Assembly (NCBI GenBank): GCA_963977105.1
Contig: CAXBNI010000001.1
Span: forward strand, 1,426,001 to 1,490,000
Direction: 5' to 3'
DNA: 64,000 bases
DNA from: UBA2705 sp963977105
GTDB lineage: Bacteria > Pseudomonadota > Alphaproteobacteria > Micavibrionales > Micavibrionaceae
Shown: positions 53,090 to 62,555 of the stretch, piece after piece
Layout of the letters: each line of letters starts with the position of its first letter
Position numbering within the stretch: position 1 is the stretch's first letter
Program-made: the position numbers and the translations under genes
Notes under the pieces: model-generated
Seen by the model: the letters and a program-made list of their open reading frames with translations, nothing else
Database searches by the model: none
Told to the model about the DNA's origin: nothing

Positions 53090-54286
53090 GTGGCAGAAGG
53101 TAGCGGCAGTTACGAACGCGCAGTAGGTTTAACAATTCTTGTTGGCTGTTTCGGCGTCATTATATACCTACTTTACATGTTCTTTGAATTTGAAATAAAG
53201 AACGTCATACGCTATTGGCGAGTAGGCGAGATTTATATTGGCGTATTGCTGCATGGCAAAGATTACACCATATTGTGGCAGACCCAAGAATGGTCCCTCG
53301 GCGGCATACTTGAACAACTTAAATACCTAGATAAAACGCTCCTCAGCGACGATGTTATGAACCTTGCTGCCCATGCCGCGCTCGTCCCCATGAAATACGC
53401 GCTCGCTGCGATCATGGTGATGTTTGCCGTTTGGTCTTTATTTTATGGCCCGTTTACACAATTCAGAACGCAGCTAACTTTATCGTCGATTATTAAGCGC
53501 CAATCCAAAAACTTTCCGTATATTACGCCCTTTATTGATTTTGACCCCGGCACCCAGCCTGCACGTGCGCCTGGTGCGCCCGTCCCCGCGGAGCTGCCAT
53601 CATTCGCCGAAGCCTTGGGCCCAGAAGAATTTGTCTCCTATCACAGCCTACAAGGCAAAGATGGTGAATTGAATTACGCCGTGGGTTACAAAGCCTTTGT
53701 CCAGCAGCTTGGCAAGCCTTGGCGCGGTCCATTAAAGTTAAAGCCCCATGAGCAATTACTTCTTGCTGCCTTTTGCTTAAAAGCAGCGCGTAAGCGGAAT
53801 GAATCTGACGAACTTTTAGGTCAAATCGCAAAGTGCTGGTCACATAAAAAAGGCCTAAATATTGACAAAAAGCTTCTGAAACAAGCGCGCGCAACGTTAA
53901 GAAACCGCGACTTATGCGGCAAAACACTTGGTAAGTGTAACCAGCACGCCTTTACAACAACCGCGATGATACGTGCAATACAAACCTCACGCGAAGAGGG
54001 CGGCGTATTGTCGTCTTCACAATTCGTTTGGCTCAGAGGCTATGACCGCAACTTATGGTATGCGCTTAACAATCTAGGGCGTCAGGCCTTTCATATGGAA
54101 GCCGTCGGCGCGATGGCACATTACAAAATTGAAAAACGTATTGGCCGCCCGATCCCACGGCCAAAAGTTGAAGAGGCCATCGGCGCACTACAAGATTACA
54201 TGAAGTCAGATCGCGCACGCCCTGTGCCAAGCCTTGATTATAGTGGCTCAAAACGTCGCAGTATTAAAAAAATTAAAAGTTCTTAA
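53090..54286 (+). CDS. DotM/IcmP-like type IVB secretion protein
   Basis: This 398-residue protein resembles DotM/IcmP, part of the DotL-DotM coupling complex that recruits effectors to the Dot/Icm (type IVB) secretion machine at the inner membrane. It has two N-terminal membrane helices (about 12-32 and 105-125) and a cytoplasmic domain with the family's long C-terminal signature: VLSSSQFVWLRGYDRNLWYALNNLGRQAFHMEAVGAMAHYKIE. Start is GTG, with AGGGA nine bases upstream. It precedes the unknown membrane protein and dotL, the same order as icmP-icmO of Legionella except for the inserted gene. Confidence 0.85.
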   Translation: MAEGSGSYERAVGLTILVGCFGVIIYLLYMFFEFEIKNVIRYWRVGEIYIGVLLHGKDYTILWQTQEWSLGGILEQLKYLDKTLLSDDVMNLAAHAALVPMKYALAAIMVMFAVWSLFYGPFTQFRTQLTLSSIIKRQSKNFPYITPFIDFDPGTQPARAPGAPVPAELPSFAEALGPEEFVSYHSLQGKDGELNYAVGYKAFVQQLGKPWRGPLKLKPHEQLLLAAFCLKAARKRNESDELLGQIAKCWSHKKGLNIDKKLLKQARATLRNRDLCGKTLGKCNQHAFTTTAMIRAIQTSREEGGVLSSSQFVWLRGYDRNLWYALNNLGRQAFHMEAVGAMAHYKIEKRIGRPIPRPKVEEAIGALQDYMKSDRARPVPSLDYSGSKRRSIKKIKSS

Positions 54287-54303
54287 ATTGGAGTTTCATT
54301 AAA

Positions 54304-54801
54304 ATGTCAAAAAATCCTTCGGCGAATATTGTCGACAACTCATTGGTCCTTTCCCTCCCTAACGCGTTAAATCCTGTTGTGTGGCGCATGGAACTTGCCA
54401 AAGCGAAAATGTCAGCGATAGAGATACGCGAAGACAAAATCGGTGACTTTGCCCTCGTGTTAAAAACACCTAAAGGGGACAGCAATGAGATTGCACGATT
54501 TGGCGCAAAAAGTGATGCCCTTAAAGGCTTAAACGCGATCACATCAGCGATGTTAAAAGCTGAGAAGACAGGTGGAAGCACCGGAAAAAGCGGGCAAGGT
54601 AATTCACTGTTCAAAAAATTCATGATGGTCTTTGCCGGTATTATTTGCTGTATCGTCTTATTTATCGTGATCATCAACATCATCGCGTATTTTGTCGGTA
54701 TTGATCCGTCGGCATCAGGCAATGGGGCTGCGCTTTCTAATGCAGTAACAATGCAGGACGGCGTACCGCAATCAGCAGATGACTTCCTGAAGGCACAATA
54801 A
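54304..54801 (+). CDS. Unknown single-span membrane protein between dotM and dotL
   Basis: The 165-residue protein is unrecognised. It has a ~100-residue soluble N-terminal region, then a hydrophobic segment (MMVFAGIICCIVLFIVIINIIAYFVG, about 112-137) and a short polar tail. It starts 17 bases after dotM, with GGAG upstream, and ends 82 bases before dotL, so it is probably part of the same complex. It does not look like IcmS, IcmW, DotN or LvgA. Confidence 0.75.
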   Translation: MSKNPSANIVDNSLVLSLPNALNPVVWRMELAKAKMSAIEIREDKIGDFALVLKTPKGDSNEIARFGAKSDALKGLNAITSAMLKAEKTGGSTGKSGQGNSLFKKFMMVFAGIICCIVLFIVIINIIAYFVGIDPSASGNGAALSNAVTMQDGVPQSADDFLKAQ

Positions 54802-54883
54802 GAACGGCGTCCGCGTCTTTCTTCGGCAGTATATTATTAACTTTTGTAATTTATAATATCTTGAAAATTTACGGTAGAAAACC

Positions 54884-57445
54884 ATGGTATTAGACACCAG
54901 AAAATATTCATATAAACACGAAGCCATCCTCAGGGACACACGTCCGTGGACCGCCCGTATGTGGTCGTGGATGCAAAAACCGGCAAACTCCGCCGCGATT
55001 TTCATCAGCTGCGGCGCGATGTCTTTTCTGAAAAGTGATTTCCTACTTTATATTGACTGGATTTTTATATTCACGGTGATCTATTTCCTCTTGATCGTCA
55101 AATCTGACCGTACTCTCGCCTTTAAGCTGCCTATGGGCTCAAAGCATAAAGATAAAAACAATATGGGGCCGGGCAAAAACGGCAAAGCGGAAGGCATTCT
55201 CTATCTGGGGAATGTGAAGGAAACAAACGAAGAAGTTTGGTTTAGTGATTCTGATGCCCGTACGCATGTGCTTTACCTTGGTACAACAGGCGCGGGTAAG
55301 ACAGAGGGTTTAAAATCCCTCGTTACCAATGCGCTGTGTTGGGCTTCTGGCTTTGTTTACGTCGATGGTAAAGCCGATACTGATTTGTGGTCCTCTCTAT
55401 CCTCATTAATGCGCCGCTTCGGCCGTGATGATGATTTGCTGATTTTGAACTATATGACCGGTAACTCTGATGGGCGCGCACCATCAAATACCATGAACCC
55501 CTTTTCAAGTGGCTCAGCGTCTTATCTAACCAACATGCTCGTAAGTTTGATGCCTGAATCTGGCGGCGATAACGCGATGTGGAAAGAACGTGCGGTATCA
55601 CTTGTTGGCTCAATCATGCCTGCGCTAACTTGGAAACGTGACAATCAAGACATCCCGATGAGCGTCAGTACCATTCGTGAATATTTGAATTTGAATTCGG
55701 TGATCTCACTTTCACGTGATGAAATCATCCCAGAGGAAATCCGTAAAGGTATTAATGGTTACCTTGATACACTGCCTGGCTTTGTGCCAGAGGCATTTGA
55801 TGACAATGGTAAAGAAAAACCAGCCAGCCCAGATTCCCCGCCAATAGATACCACAACAGTGCACCAACAGCACGGTTACCTGTCGATGCAGTTCACCCGT
55901 TCATTGCAGTCTCTTGGTGATGATTACGGTTATATCTTTGACTCGCAGGCCGCTGACGTTGACATGGTCGATGTCGTTTTGAACCGTCGCGTTCTTATCG
56001 TGCTTATTCCTGCTCTTGAAAAATCAGGTGATGAAACCGCTAACCTTGGTAAAATTGTGGCCTCGACCCTTAAAGGAATGATGGGGTCAACCCTTGGTGC
56101 GACGGTTGAGGGTGAAAGCTCTACCGTTATTGATAACAAGCCGACACGTTCAAACACGCCATTTATGACCGTCTTTGATGAGGTTGGTTACTATACCGCT
56201 GAAGGTATGGCCGTTATGGCCGCACAGGCACGTTCGCTCGGCTTTAGTTTGATCTACGCCGCGCAGGATTTGCCCGCACTTGAAAAGCGCGTCAAAGAAG
56301 AAGCGCGCTCCATTACTGCGAACTGTAACATTAAGATCTTTGGTAAACTTGAAGACCCGACGCAGACCAAAGAATTCTTTGAAAAAAGTGTCGGCGCATC
56401 TATCGTGACAGAAGTCTCCGGCTTCCAAACCGAAGCTGGCTCTTTGGGGCATAACTATACCGATGGCCTGCAAGCTAACGTGCAAATTCGTGATAACGCA
56501 TCCTATGATGAGCTGCGTGGCTTTAAAGAAGGACAGGCCGTTATCACATTTGGCGGGTCATTATTTGAAACGCAAATGTTCTATTCAAACCCAGGTCATG
56601 CTAAAGCCATGCGTGTCACGCGCTATATGGCGCTGCCGCCACCAGACGAAAACCTGCTGCGCCATGTCAAAGACATTCGTAAATTACGCGACCAGTTAGT
56701 CAAGAAAGATTGGACAGCAGAGAAAGCTGATGTGGCCCTACCGACAGAGACAGAAATTGATGCGTTGCTCGCAGGCTTCCATAAAGGTATCAAACATAAT
56801 GAAACCGAGCTGATGAGCGGTATTTACGGTATCGTTGACTTACACGCGATTGAAAATGAAATCCCGCCGCCGCAAGAGAAAAAAGCGCCAAAAGGTATTG
56901 GCGCGCAAAAACCTGCTGATGCACCACTTGCCGCGACAACAAAAGCTGTGCAGCCACAAGCCGCAAGCACAGAAAAGCAGCAACCAATAGCCGCGCCTGC
57001 TGCGCCGCCGATAGAAACGCCGCCGCAGACAACAGACGCTGCACAAAGCAGCAGTGATCCTATGGGCTTCTTTGGTGGTGGTGAAGCGCCAAGCGCCGCG
57101 CCGCAAGCAGCGCCAACTCAGCCTGAACAAACGCAAACACAAACCGCAGCGCCGCAAACCACCGCGCCAGAGCAGCCACAGACGCAAGAACAAACCACTG
57201 CGAAATCATCTGAAACAACAAGCAGTGACAGCCCAATGGGCTTCTTTGCAGGGGACAGCGCAGCCAAGCCTTCTGAGCCTCCGCCTGCTGAAGCCCCAGC
57301 GAGCGCCGCGCCAGTCCAGCAACAACAGCCACAAGCCGTAACCAAGATTGACAATGCTGCCGAAAATCTTCTTAAAGAAGCAGGCAAGAAAGCACGTGAA
57401 AAACTGGTTAAGTCCACCGATGATACAGGCGCGCAGGACGAATAA
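54884..57445 (+). CDS. DotL/IcmO-like type IV coupling ATPase
   Basis: The 853-residue protein resembles DotL/IcmO, the VirD4/TraD-type ATPase that delivers substrates to the type IVB channel. Two N-terminal membrane helices (about 38-56 and 57-72) precede the ATPase domain, with Walker A GTTGAGKT at 133-140 and an acidic VFDEVGYYTAEG Walker B region near 430. The last ~180 residues are Pro/Gln/Ala/Thr-rich low complexity with two copies of a DPMGFFGG/SPMGFFAG motif and a charged end. It ends in a strong terminator. Confidence 0.9.
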   Translation: MVLDTRKYSYKHEAILRDTRPWTARMWSWMQKPANSAAIFISCGAMSFLKSDFLLYIDWIFIFTVIYFLLIVKSDRTLAFKLPMGSKHKDKNNMGPGKNGKAEGILYLGNVKETNEEVWFSDSDARTHVLYLGTTGAGKTEGLKSLVTNALCWASGFVYVDGKADTDLWSSLSSLMRRFGRDDDLLILNYMTGNSDGRAPSNTMNPFSSGSASYLTNMLVSLMPESGGDNAMWKERAVSLVGSIMPALTWKRDNQDIPMSVSTIREYLNLNSVISLSRDEIIPEEIRKGINGYLDTLPGFVPEAFDDNGKEKPASPDSPPIDTTTVHQQHGYLSMQFTRSLQSLGDDYGYIFDSQAADVDMVDVVLNRRVLIVLIPALEKSGDETANLGKIVASTLKGMMGSTLGATVEGESSTVIDNKPTRSNTPFMTVFDEVGYYTAEGMAVMAAQARSLGFSLIYAAQDLPALEKRVKEEARSITANCNIKIFGKLEDPTQTKEFFEKSVGASIVTEVSGFQTEAGSLGHNYTDGLQANVQIRDNASYDELRGFKEGQAVITFGGSLFETQMFYSNPGHAKAMRVTRYMALPPPDENLLRHVKDIRKLRDQLVKKDWTAEKADVALPTETEIDALLAGFHKGIKHNETELMSGIYGIVDLHAIENEIPPPQEKKAPKGIGAQKPADAPLAATTKAVQPQAASTEKQQPIAAPAAPPIETPPQTTDAAQSSSDPMGFFGGGEAPSAAPQAAPTQPEQTQTQTAAPQTTAPEQPQTQEQTTAKSSETTSSDSPMGFFAGDSAAKPSEPPPAEAPASAAPVQQQQPQAVTKIDNAAENLLKEAGKKAREKLVKSTDDTGAQDE

Positions 57446-57470
57446 AATAACGTGCGCAAGCAAGATTAAG

Positions 57471-57508
57471 AAAAAGCCATGCCTGTTATCACAGTGCATG
57501 GCTTTTTT
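57471..57508. terminator. Strong intrinsic terminator after dotL
   Basis: A 12-bp stem (AAAAAGCCATGC at 57471-57482 with GCATGGCTTTTT at 57496-57507) and a T run follow dotL. The hemY gene ends on the other strand at 57544, so it may serve both. Confidence 0.9.
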
Positions 57509-57543
57509 ATGAATCAACGATGTCTGTTTATCTTATTACAGCT

Positions 57544-58917
57544 CTAATTATCCATGAACTCGACAAGGTTTAATGTATTTGATGCACCGCCATAAGGGCT
57601 TGAAATACCGCTGATTTGCAAACGTCTTGGCCCGCGCCAAATGATTGTATTGAAATTTTGTGGTGTCGACATGATTTGCCATTCTGGGTATATGCGCCCT
57701 GTTGCTTCACACATCCACACAGGGTCAGAAGGCGCATCAATGCCTTTATCCGCCCAAATACGTGCTTTGTCATTATCATGGTCCGAACAATGAGCGATTT
57801 CTTCTAACATACGGTAAACCGCAGCAGATGGCGTATCTGCTTCTACTTTTAACAAATAATCACGCGCAACGCCCCAAAGCCCATCTTCCATTGCAACTTT
57901 TGCCAGCGCAATTTTTGACTCACTATGCGCAATGTTATTGTCACACAGGCGCTTAATCCACTCTAAACGCGCGTCAGGTTTATTCTGCTTACGTTCAGCC
58001 AGCATAGACATCCATATTTTTGCAAGCTGTGGGTGCGGCTGTACGCGCCACTGCGCTTCGATAACGCGGCGTGCTTTGCCTGTTTGTTTTTGTTTCACAA
58101 AATACTCAGCCAGCTCCAATGACGCAGGAAGAAAGCCGTTTGAAAGTTTCAACGCCGCACGGAATTGGTCTGCCGCCTGCGCATATTGGCCGCCACGTTT
58201 GGCTTCTAAGCCAATTTGCGTCACAAGCGCCGCGCGATCTGACTTTATTTTGTCTTTTGGCAAGGCTGCAAATTTTTCAATTTTACGCAGGGTCTTTAAC
58301 GCCGCATTCCATGATCGAGATTCAAGCTCCATATCATAAATACGCGGCAAGAAATCTTTGTTTTTGGTGTTTTTATCATACGCCTGATAAGCAAGAGAAA
58401 GCGCTTTTTGCTCTTCACCTTGTTCATAAGCTGTCTTGATTAAACCTTGATAACCAAGCAGTGATGTTTCTTTATGCTGTGAAAGCGCTTCAAAACGCTC
58501 TTCGGCGTCATTCACCTGTCCGCTCATTCGCGCTGCATGTGCACCCAAAAGCTGTGCAAGCCCATCTTCAGCAGGCGAGAGTTTTTGCGCGCGCTGTGCT
58601 TGGTAAGCCGCAATTTTAGCATCACCTGCCGACAAAGCCGTCAAGCTACGTAAAATAGCGACATGGCCTTTTTCACGGCGCTTTCCTGCATTATATAACT
58701 TCATAATTTTGGGCAGGCTTTCGACAAAAATTGCTCCGCGCGTCACGATTGTGACCACCAAGACAAAGGCCGCAATAATAAAAAGAACAAATCCCGTATG
58801 CGCCGTTACCTTATAGGCATCCCACTGAAAAACAATATCGCCTTCCAATGATAGTAGCCATAAGCTTCCGGTAATCACGATGGCTAATTTTGCCATGTAC
58901 CAAAATGTCTTCCACAT
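57544..58917 (-). CDS. hemY: HemY-like TPR membrane protein
   Basis: This 457-residue protein has two N-terminal membrane helices (about 10-28 and 40-65) and a C-terminal TPR array (QAYDKNTKNKDFLPRIYDMELESRSWNAALKTLRKIEK, then QAADQFRAALKLSNGFLPASLELAEYFVKQKQTGKARRVIEAQWR). HemY of the enterobacterial hemCDXY operon has this layout; its role in haem supply is not settled. It is last in a hemC-hemD-mitofilin-hemY operon. The name hemY is also used for an unrelated oxidase. Confidence 0.88.
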   Translation of the reverse strand: MWKTFWYMAKLAIVITGSLWLLSLEGDIVFQWDAYKVTAHTGFVLFIIAAFVLVVTIVTRGAIFVESLPKIMKLYNAGKRREKGHVAILRSLTALSAGDAKIAAYQAQRAQKLSPAEDGLAQLLGAHAARMSGQVNDAEERFEALSQHKETSLLGYQGLIKTAYEQGEEQKALSLAYQAYDKNTKNKDFLPRIYDMELESRSWNAALKTLRKIEKFAALPKDKIKSDRAALVTQIGLEAKRGGQYAQAADQFRAALKLSNGFLPASLELAEYFVKQKQTGKARRVIEAQWRVQPHPQLAKIWMSMLAERKQNKPDARLEWIKRLCDNNIAHSESKIALAKVAMEDGLWGVARDYLLKVEADTPSAAVYRMLEEIAHCSDHDNDKARIWADKGIDAPSDPVWMCEATGRIYPEWQIMSTPQNFNTIIWRGPRRLQISGISSPYGGASNTLNLVEFMDN

Positions 58918-58961
58918 ATTCTTAAACCCTTATCAATAAGTCTATAATCACTAAACCGTAT

Positions 58962-60791
58962 TTATCTTGCGCTGCCAATTGATGGCATTGCTTTTAACTT
59001 TGGCAGGCCGCCAGCACCGCCCATACCGCCATCCATAAATTGATACCCTGAAACAGGATCTTCAATAAGTTCGCGCGCAGGCATCATATTTTCAAAACTA
59101 TCGACGAGCCCTTTAAAAGACTGTGCATCCATGCCCTGCAAAGACTGCATATTCAGCCCACCTAAAAAGTCTCCATTCATGAAGTCGCCTGTTAAGAAGT
59201 CTGTCGGCATACCCTCTTTTAAGGCCGATAAATCAAAGCCCATAACATTTTGCATGACGCGCCCTGTAAGCATGGTTTCAACCTGCCCTGCAAGCGCTGT
59301 TGTCTTTAACTTCTCAATCAACATCGCCGCAGGTTCGCGCGCGGGACCTTGCAATTCATTGAGGATCATATAGGCGCTTTCTACGTCGCCCTTATCCAAG
59401 TAATACTGCGCGGCATCGATACGTTCCTGCGTTTTTGTACCAGTAATCAGCGCACCGTCTTTTTCAACTTTCAGCACGTTATTCATGCGCGCTTTGGCTT
59501 TTTCCCGCCATGATACATCTTCGCCTTGCAAGGATGATGACACAATATCGCCACCAAGCGCACGCAATTCACGCGACAGGCCACCTGCCGTTAAGACTCC
59601 GTGTTTGGCCTTGGGTGCAAGCTCCTGTAGTGCTGCGTTTAACTGTTCATCTTCGCTACCGATTAATTTCTGCATCAAGGCTAAATCTTTTTCGAATGAT
59701 TTATTATCGCGGCCAAGCGCGCCCCTTAACTGTGCTAACCCCATCAACATCGCTGCAGCCTTAAGGTCTTTTTTATCTAAATCGCCAAAAGTTTGATTCA
59801 ACGCCGAGCTTTCCGTGCGCTGTTCATCCAAAGCTTCATCCACTGCATTTTTTTCGGCGCCTGCGCCTTTATCAGCTTTCAAGCTATCGACAGCGCCCCA
59901 AAGCTCTGACATAGCAGATTGCAATTGTTCTTGGCCTTCCATGCTTTGCTGCATAGAAGATAGTTTGCCAACGAAGCTTGCGAGATCAGAAGAACCACTA
60001 AATTCAGCGAAGCGGTTAATTTCACCTTCTAAAGATTGTAACCGTTGCGCGATAGAGCCGCCTTCTGCGCCCATTACAGTTTTTGAAATCACGGAGGCCT
60101 GCGCAGCAAGATCACTCATATTTTGTTTTACTTGCGCGGTTTGCTGTTTAATCTCGCCGATTTTTTTATTTAAATCTGATGGAACAATCTTTTGTAGCAT
60201 TGATTGTTTTTCGCTGACTTCTTCTAGTTTTTGTTCAAGATGTGCAATTTTTTCGCTTTGTTTCTTTGATTCTTTGACCTTTGGCCCTGTTAATATTAAC
60301 AGGCCTAAAACGCCAGCAAGCGCGGCAAGGCTAACGCCGCCAACAATGCCATTAATCAGACTTTGTGAACTCCGTGCCTGTAGCTCACTGGCCGCGATAT
60401 GCGCCTGCGCTTTTTGCTGCGCGGCAGATTCTTGCGTGACTGGTCGCGGCTGCGCAGGGGCGCTTGGTGCTGGCGAGTTTGTTTTTGTTGACGTAGGCTT
60501 CTTCGGCTCCGCCTGTACTGGCGTGGCATCTACCACTGGGCGCGATGGTGCTGATGGTGCTTCTGTCGGCTTTACTGCAGCGCCTACCAATAAATCATCA
60601 ATAGATACGTCGTGTGCCTGCGCTGCTTCGCTAATCATTTTTTTACGCGCCAAGGGAATTGCTTCACGTTTTTTCCAGCCCTGTACGGTTGTGACCGGCA
60701 CATCTAGCTTGGTCGCCATTGGGCGGATACCGCCAAAGCGTTCAATAATCTCTAATGAATTTGGCAAAGTTGTGTTTGCATTATCACTCAT
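58962..60791 (-). CDS. HTH-fused mitofilin-like membrane protein (HemX position)
   Basis: The 609-residue protein has three parts. Residues 5-55 form a helix-turn-helix-like domain (IIERFGGIRPMATKLDVPVTTVQGWKKREAIPLARKKMI). A Pro/Ala-rich linker (75-140) leads to one membrane helix (VSLAALAGVLGLLILTG). Then comes a long coiled coil (180-300) and an Ala-rich mitofilin-type (COG4223) helical region. Alphaproteobacterial mitofilin-like proteins sit next to hemD and hemY, as here. The ATG at 60791 has AAGGA nine bases upstream; the frame extends to 60800. Confidence 0.85.
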   Translation of the reverse strand: MSDNANTTLPNSLEIIERFGGIRPMATKLDVPVTTVQGWKKREAIPLARKKMISEAAQAHDVSIDDLLVGAAVKPTEAPSAPSRPVVDATPVQAEPKKPTSTKTNSPAPSAPAQPRPVTQESAAQQKAQAHIAASELQARSSQSLINGIVGGVSLAALAGVLGLLILTGPKVKESKKQSEKIAHLEQKLEEVSEKQSMLQKIVPSDLNKKIGEIKQQTAQVKQNMSDLAAQASVISKTVMGAEGGSIAQRLQSLEGEINRFAEFSGSSDLASFVGKLSSMQQSMEGQEQLQSAMSELWGAVDSLKADKGAGAEKNAVDEALDEQRTESSALNQTFGDLDKKDLKAAAMLMGLAQLRGALGRDNKSFEKDLALMQKLIGSEDEQLNAALQELAPKAKHGVLTAGGLSRELRALGGDIVSSSLQGEDVSWREKAKARMNNVLKVEKDGALITGTKTQERIDAAQYYLDKGDVESAYMILNELQGPAREPAAMLIEKLKTTALAGQVETMLTGRVMQNVMGFDLSALKEGMPTDFLTGDFMNGDFLGGLNMQSLQGMDAQSFKGLVDSFENMMPARELIEDPVSGYQFMDGGMGGAGGLPKLKAMPSIGSAR

Positions 60792-60817
60792 GTGATCCAT
60801 TCCTTATATATTCAGCA

Positions 60818-61516
60818 CTAAAATAAACTCTCGACCAATGCGGTCATGGAAGCCATGGTTTTGTCTTTTGAGATCAGGCGATCTTTCCACGGCGCATCTT
60901 GCAAAGAGTTTAACACTGGCTCACTTAAACATAAAGCCTTTATGGTTTCAAGCTGCGCGCTAAGTCCTGCATCATTGATTAGCTGTTCAAATATTTGCGC
61001 GCTGCGTACAGAAAAAAACGTAACATAGGCAATCTGTCCCCTTTTCAGCCCTACAACCAATTCTTCCGATAAGCCTAACACTGGCAAAGCACGATAGACA
61101 ATTTTCTCGTCGATGGTAAATCCTGCGGCGCGCAATTCAGAGCTTAAATCAAATGATATATCAAGACCGCGCAAATATAGCAGCGGCCTATTTACTTGGT
61201 GGCGAGATTTAATATCGTGGATTAACGCTTCAACATCATTAATGTCTTTGGCACTATTTATCCCGTAATGCGCTCTTAAACCGGCACGCTGCAGAGCATA
61301 ATCAGCCTGTTTTGATGTCGTAATAATCGACGCATCTTTATCAAGCGGCTCTATACAACAGGGCAAACGTTCAATATTTATGACAGGCTGTGCGATCGCT
61401 TCAATAGCGCCATTAACGCCTTTAAGCGCAGCGATAAAATCATCTGCGCCTTGTTGATGGCGAGTGACGACGAGTTTATGGGTTTGGTAATAGGCGCTGT
61501 CCTTAACCACATTCAT
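60818..61516 (-). CDS. hemD: Uroporphyrinogen-III synthase
   Basis: HemD closes and inverts ring D of hydroxymethylbilane to give uroporphyrinogen III, the branch to haem, sirohaem and cobalamin. The 232-residue protein has the weakly conserved two-lobe fold: TRHQQGADDFIAAL at the start, then TSKQADYALQRAG and a late TFFSVRSAQIFEQLI segment (S/T-x-x-SA). Its start overlaps the hemC end by 14 bases, which supports the assignment more than sequence alone would. Confidence 0.88.
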   Translation of the reverse strand: MNVVKDSAYYQTHKLVVTRHQQGADDFIAALKGVNGAIEAIAQPVINIERLPCCIEPLDKDASIITTSKQADYALQRAGLRAHYGINSAKDINDVEALIHDIKSRHQVNRPLLYLRGLDISFDLSSELRAAGFTIDEKIVYRALPVLGLSEELVVGLKRGQIAYVTFFSVRSAQIFEQLINDAGLSAQLETIKALCLSEPVLNSLQDAPWKDRLISKDKTMASMTALVESLF

Positions 61517-62456
61517 AATCTTCTAAGAATATCTCAGATGGGGCGCGGGCCTTTATTTTCAACGCGAGTCGCGTACCAAGCGCAACAGCACCTGCAATAC
61601 TCGCATCATCACTTGCCCCTGCTTCATGCCAAATCTCTGTGCCGTCTTCCGCGCCTATTTGTGCATCAACATGAATTTGATCATTTTCAATCGTACAATA
61701 TCCGCCAATAGGCGTGCGGCATGAACCATCAAGCGTTATCAACACAGCGCGCTCAGCCGCAGCGGCAATCGCCGTTTGCTGACATTGCAATGGATCTAGA
61801 CAGCTTTGCAGCCCTCGATCGTCTGCGCGGCATTCAATCGCCACAATACCCTGCCCGCAGGCGGGTAAAAATGTCTCAACATCCAAAGTCGTGAAACGTT
61901 CTTCATACAGGCCAAGGCGGTTTAAACCAGCGCGCGCCAAAAAGGTTGCATCGACCTGACCGTTCGCGACTTTTTCAAGGCGTGTTGGGACATTACCTCG
62001 AAACGGAACGACTTTTAAATCTGGGCGTTGATTGAGTAAAAATGATTGGCGGCGGACGCTCGATGTACCGATAAGTGCGCCTTTAGGTAAATCATCAATT
62101 GATTTATATTTGTATGACACAAACACATCGCGCGGGTCTTCGCGTTTCATATAATGGTTCATAACAAGGCCAGCAGGTAAAAAAGCAGGCATATCTTTTA
62201 GGGAATGCACGCCAATATCAATGCGCTTTTCAAATAAGGCTTGTTCAATTTCCTTACAGAACAAGCCTTTGCCGCCTTGCTGCGCGGAAAGGCGCGTTTC
62301 GCCCATAGCAGGCGTCCAATCGCCTGATGTCCTAATTTCTACAAGTTCTACTTTCACGCCCTGGTTATGTTTTTCCAATGCGGCTTTGACCATATTGGAT
62401 TGAAACATTGCAAGCGCGGAGCCCCTTGTCCCGATGCGAATAAGCTGTTCTGCCAT
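61503..62456 (-). CDS. hemC: Hydroxymethylbilane synthase (porphobilinogen deaminase)
   Basis: HemC joins four porphobilinogens into hydroxymethylbilane. The 317-residue protein has IRIGTRGSALAMFQSN, RTSGDW, KGLFCKEIEQAL, DIGVHSLKDMPAFLP (Asp-x-x-H-S-x-K-D active-site loop), GTSSVRRQSFLL and the dipyrromethane cofactor Cys in GSCRTPIGGY. The ATG at 62456 with AAGGTG upstream is chosen; the frame continues to 62630, which would run into tsaD and is spurious. It heads the hemCD-mitofilin-hemY operon. Confidence 0.96.
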   Translation of the reverse strand: MAEQLIRIGTRGSALAMFQSNMVKAALEKHNQGVKVELVEIRTSGDWTPAMGETRLSAQQGGKGLFCKEIEQALFEKRIDIGVHSLKDMPAFLPAGLVMNHYMKREDPRDVFVSYKYKSIDDLPKGALIGTSSVRRQSFLLNQRPDLKVVPFRGNVPTRLEKVANGQVDATFLARAGLNRLGLYEERFTTLDVETFLPACGQGIVAIECRADDRGLQSCLDPLQCQQTAIAAAAERAVLITLDGSCRTPIGGYCTIENDQIHVDAQIGAEDGTEIWHEAGASDDASIAGAVALGTRLALKIKARAPSEIFLEDYECG

Positions 62457-62555
62457 AATCACCTTAGCCATACTCAAGTAAGAATTTATTTGTATCTTCA
62501 GCATAAATTGCTTAAAAACACACTTTAGAAGCGGACTATATGAGTATTTGAACAA
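62457..62555. promoter_or_regulatory. Divergent promoter region of hemC and tsaD
   Basis: Only 99 AT-rich bases separate the hemC and tsaD starts, so both promoters must lie here. No convincing -35/-10 pair stands out. Confidence 0.4.
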
